Origin: DAOVDI01 sp965373045
GTDB taxonomy: Bacteria > Acidobacteriota > Aminicenantia > Aminicenantales > Aminicenantaceae
Assembly (NCBI GenBank): GCA_965373045.1
Contig: CBDVEQ010000125.1
Location: 1-8,231 of the forward strand
DNA length: 8,231 nucleotides
Direction of reading: 5' to 3'
Shown here piece after piece: positions 7,191 to 8,231 of this stretch; position 1 is the stretch's first letter, and each line of letters begins with the position of its first letter. The notes under the pieces were generated by a model. That model was not told where the DNA came from. It was given only the letters and a program-made list of their open reading frames with translations, and searched no databases. The translations under genes and the position numbers were made by a program.

Positions 7191-7493
7191 TTATCCCTTC
7201 ATTAGGTTGATATCTTCTGTCTTGATGGTTTTTCTGTGTCTGAAGATCAGAAGAATGATAGCAAGGCCGATGGCTGCTTCAGCTCCGGCCACAGTTATGA
7301 CAAAAAAAACGATCACCTGACCATCGAGGGCATTGGCGGATTTGGCAAAGGCTATAAAAGCCAGATTAGCCGCATTGAGCATGATCTCAACAGCCATGAA
7401 TTGGGTGAGCAGGTCCTTTTTAACAAAAAAGGCAACAATACCCAGAAAAAAAAGAATAAAACTTAAAACAATAAAGTAGCTAATTGGAATCAT
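7191..7493 (-). CDS. nuoK: NADH-quinone oxidoreductase subunit K
   Basis: A 100-residue protein with three membrane helices, the normal NuoK length. The two conserved membrane glutamates of the family are present: E36 (FMAVEIMLNAANLAF) and E72 (TVAGAEAAIGLAIILL). These act in the proton path next to subunits J and N. I chose the ATG at 7493, giving MIPISYF. The frame is open upstream to 7541, but the extra 16 residues are basic, unlike any NuoK N-terminus, and would run deep into nuoJ. With this start the gene overlaps nuoJ by 14 bases. Upstream there is only a purine-rich AAGAAAA stretch, so coupling to nuoJ is likely. The stop is one base before the nuoL ATG. Confidence 0.95.
   Translation of the reverse strand: MIPISYFIVLSFILFFLGIVAFFVKKDLLTQFMAVEIMLNAANLAFIAFAKSANALDGQVIVFFVITVAGAEAAIGLAIILLIFRHRKTIKTEDINLMKG
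7195..7199 (-). promoter_or_regulatory. Shine-Dalgarno site of nuoL
   Basis: AAGGG on the minus strand, 5 bases before the nuoL ATG. It lies in the last codons of nuoK (Lys-Gly), so nuoK termination and nuoL initiation are likely coupled. Confidence 0.55.
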
Positions 7494-7986
7494 TGTTTTC
7501 TTTTTTCTTGACAAGTACGATCGATCCAACCAGAGCAGCAATGATCAGGATGGAAGTGATCTCAAAAGGATATAGATATTCTGTAAAAAGAAGGCGTCCA
7601 AGACTGGTCGGATCAGAGGACTGTTCTATCCCGGCTGTACTGAGCGGAGCGAGTGTGCCTTTCAAAGCAAAAAATAATTCAGCTAAAAATACAACGGCAA
7701 CAAATATGGAAAAACAGATCGTCCATTTTTTTCTCTCGGGCGGGATGCCATCCCGGACGTTTATCATCATAACAACAAACACAAAAAGGATCATAATTGC
7801 CCCGGCATAGATGATGATCTGTATTGTAGCGATAAAAGAAGCCCCGATAAGTGCGAACAATCCTCCTGTACAGGTAAAAGCAAGAATTAACAGAAGAGCA
7901 TTATATGCCTGATTTTTGATTAAGATCATTGCCAGAATGGAGGTGACGCTTACTATGGCGAGTAGGAAAAATAAAAAATAAGACAT
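7480..7986 (-). CDS. nuoJ: NADH-quinone oxidoreductase subunit J
   Basis: A 168-residue protein with about five membrane helices, normal for NuoJ. The third helix carries the family signature around the pi-bulge (ATIQIIIYAGAIMILFVFVV, residues 53-72, with Y60). The last helix is preceded by YPFEITSILIIAALVGSIVL (139-158), also typical. A hydrophilic tail KKKENNDSN ends the protein. It is the first gene of the operon. The space upstream holds a divergent tRNA instead of nuoI or other nuo genes. The ATG at 7986 has no Shine-Dalgarno. Another ATG 14 bases upstream is out of frame and leads nowhere. Transcription probably starts at the TTGACA/TAAAAT promoter just upstream. Confidence 0.95.
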   Translation of the reverse strand: MSYFLFFLLAIVSVTSILAMILIKNQAYNALLLILAFTCTGGLFALIGASFIATIQIIIYAGAIMILFVFVVMMINVRDGIPPERKKWTICFSIFVAVVFLAELFFALKGTLAPLSTAGIEQSSDPTSLGRLLFTEYLYPFEITSILIIAALVGSIVLVKKKENNDSN

Positions 7987-7998
7987 TTTTGAGAGCCC

Positions 7999-8028
7999 AT
8001 TTTATTTTTTTATACAAGTTAATGTCAA
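7999..8028 (-). promoter_or_regulatory. Candidate sigma70 promoter of the nuoJKLMN operon
   Basis: On the minus strand a perfect TTGACA (8028-8023) is followed after 18 bases by TAAAAT (8004-7999). Transcription would begin about 6-7 bases before the nuoJ ATG, giving a nearly leaderless mRNA. The tract is AT-rich and other -10 choices exist, but no better -35/-10 pair facing nuoJ was seen between 7987 and 8148. Confidence 0.4.
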
Positions 8029-8108
8029 GGAATAAATCAATCATCGACATGAAAAAGATGTTGAAACAGTAAAATAGTATAGATAAACAAAAATAGATGG
8101 GATTTATT

Positions 8109-8136
8109 TTGACAAAAAAAAAGTTTTTGCTATAAT
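8109..8136 (+). promoter_or_regulatory. Near-perfect promoter of the initiator tRNA
   Basis: Perfect -35 TTGACA (8109-8114), a 16-base spacer largely of A and T, an extended -10 TG at 8128-8129, and perfect TATAAT (8131-8136). The expected start is near 8143, about six bases before the mature tRNA. This is the strength expected for a stable-RNA gene. Confidence 0.85.
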
Positions 8137-8148
8137 ACATCCGGATAC

Positions 8149-8225
<77 letters not shown>

Positions 8226-8231
8226 TCTTCA

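Noticed and set aside
7494..7541. Upstream extension of nuoK by 16 codons to an ATG at 7541
   Set aside because: The extra residues are basic and foreign to NuoK. The shorter form gives the standard 100 residues and places the two glutamates at 36 and 72.
2307..7986. Mrp-type Na+/H+ antiporter or formate hydrogenlyase membrane genes instead of nuo
   Set aside because: The order J-K-L-M-N, the presence of a true NuoJ, the 16-helix NuoL with lateral helix, and the subunit-specific residues (E in M TM12; K in L and N) fit complex I.

Overview
The window carries the second half of a respiratory complex I (NADH:quinone oxidoreductase) gene set, nuoJ-K-L-M-N, on the minus strand; an initiator tRNA on the plus strand at the right edge; and, to the left, a minus-strand pair made of a membrane-anchored DNA-binding regulator with TPR repeats and a small unknown gene. 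The organism is a bacterium with genetic code 11, sigma70-type TTGACA/TATAAT promoters and a CCA-encoding tRNA. The promoters do not look like those of Bacteroidota. Regulators that join an N-terminal 'SWK-I--YL---RT--RWE' helix-turn-helix to a FlgO/TolB-N-like domain and TPRs are, from general knowledge, common in Acidobacteriota, Aminicenantota and relatives. I offer that only as a weak lineage hint.

Layout, left to right. 1-49 is a short tail with nothing recognisable. 50-256 (-) is a 68-codon unknown gene with a TTG start, overlapping the end of the next gene and preceded by a good Shine-Dalgarno sequence. 246-2045 (-) is the transmembrane HTH/TPR regulator, AT-rich compared with the rest. 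2046-2306 is intergenic: a regulator promoter, a 10-bp palindrome next to its -35 box, and a GC-rich patch with two mutually exclusive hairpins followed by a T-run. 2307-7986 (-) is the tight nuoJKLMN operon, with overlaps or gaps of only a few bases. 7987-8148 is a divergent control region with one promoter candidate towards nuoJ and one near-perfect promoter towards the tRNA. 8149-8225 (+) is tRNA-fMet.

The five Nuo proteins form most of the membrane proton-pumping arm. L, M and N are the three antiporter-like subunits; J and K carry part of the half-channel next to them. All the glutamates and lysines I know to be important in L, M, N and K are present, so the pump should be functional. 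The subunits needed to complete it (A and H of the membrane arm, and the peripheral arm B-I) are not here. nuoJ is preceded directly by a divergent tRNA gene, so the gene set is split in this genome. I see no mobile element, CRISPR array or defence system. The most open parts are the small coupled gene, the regulator and the structured intergenic patch.
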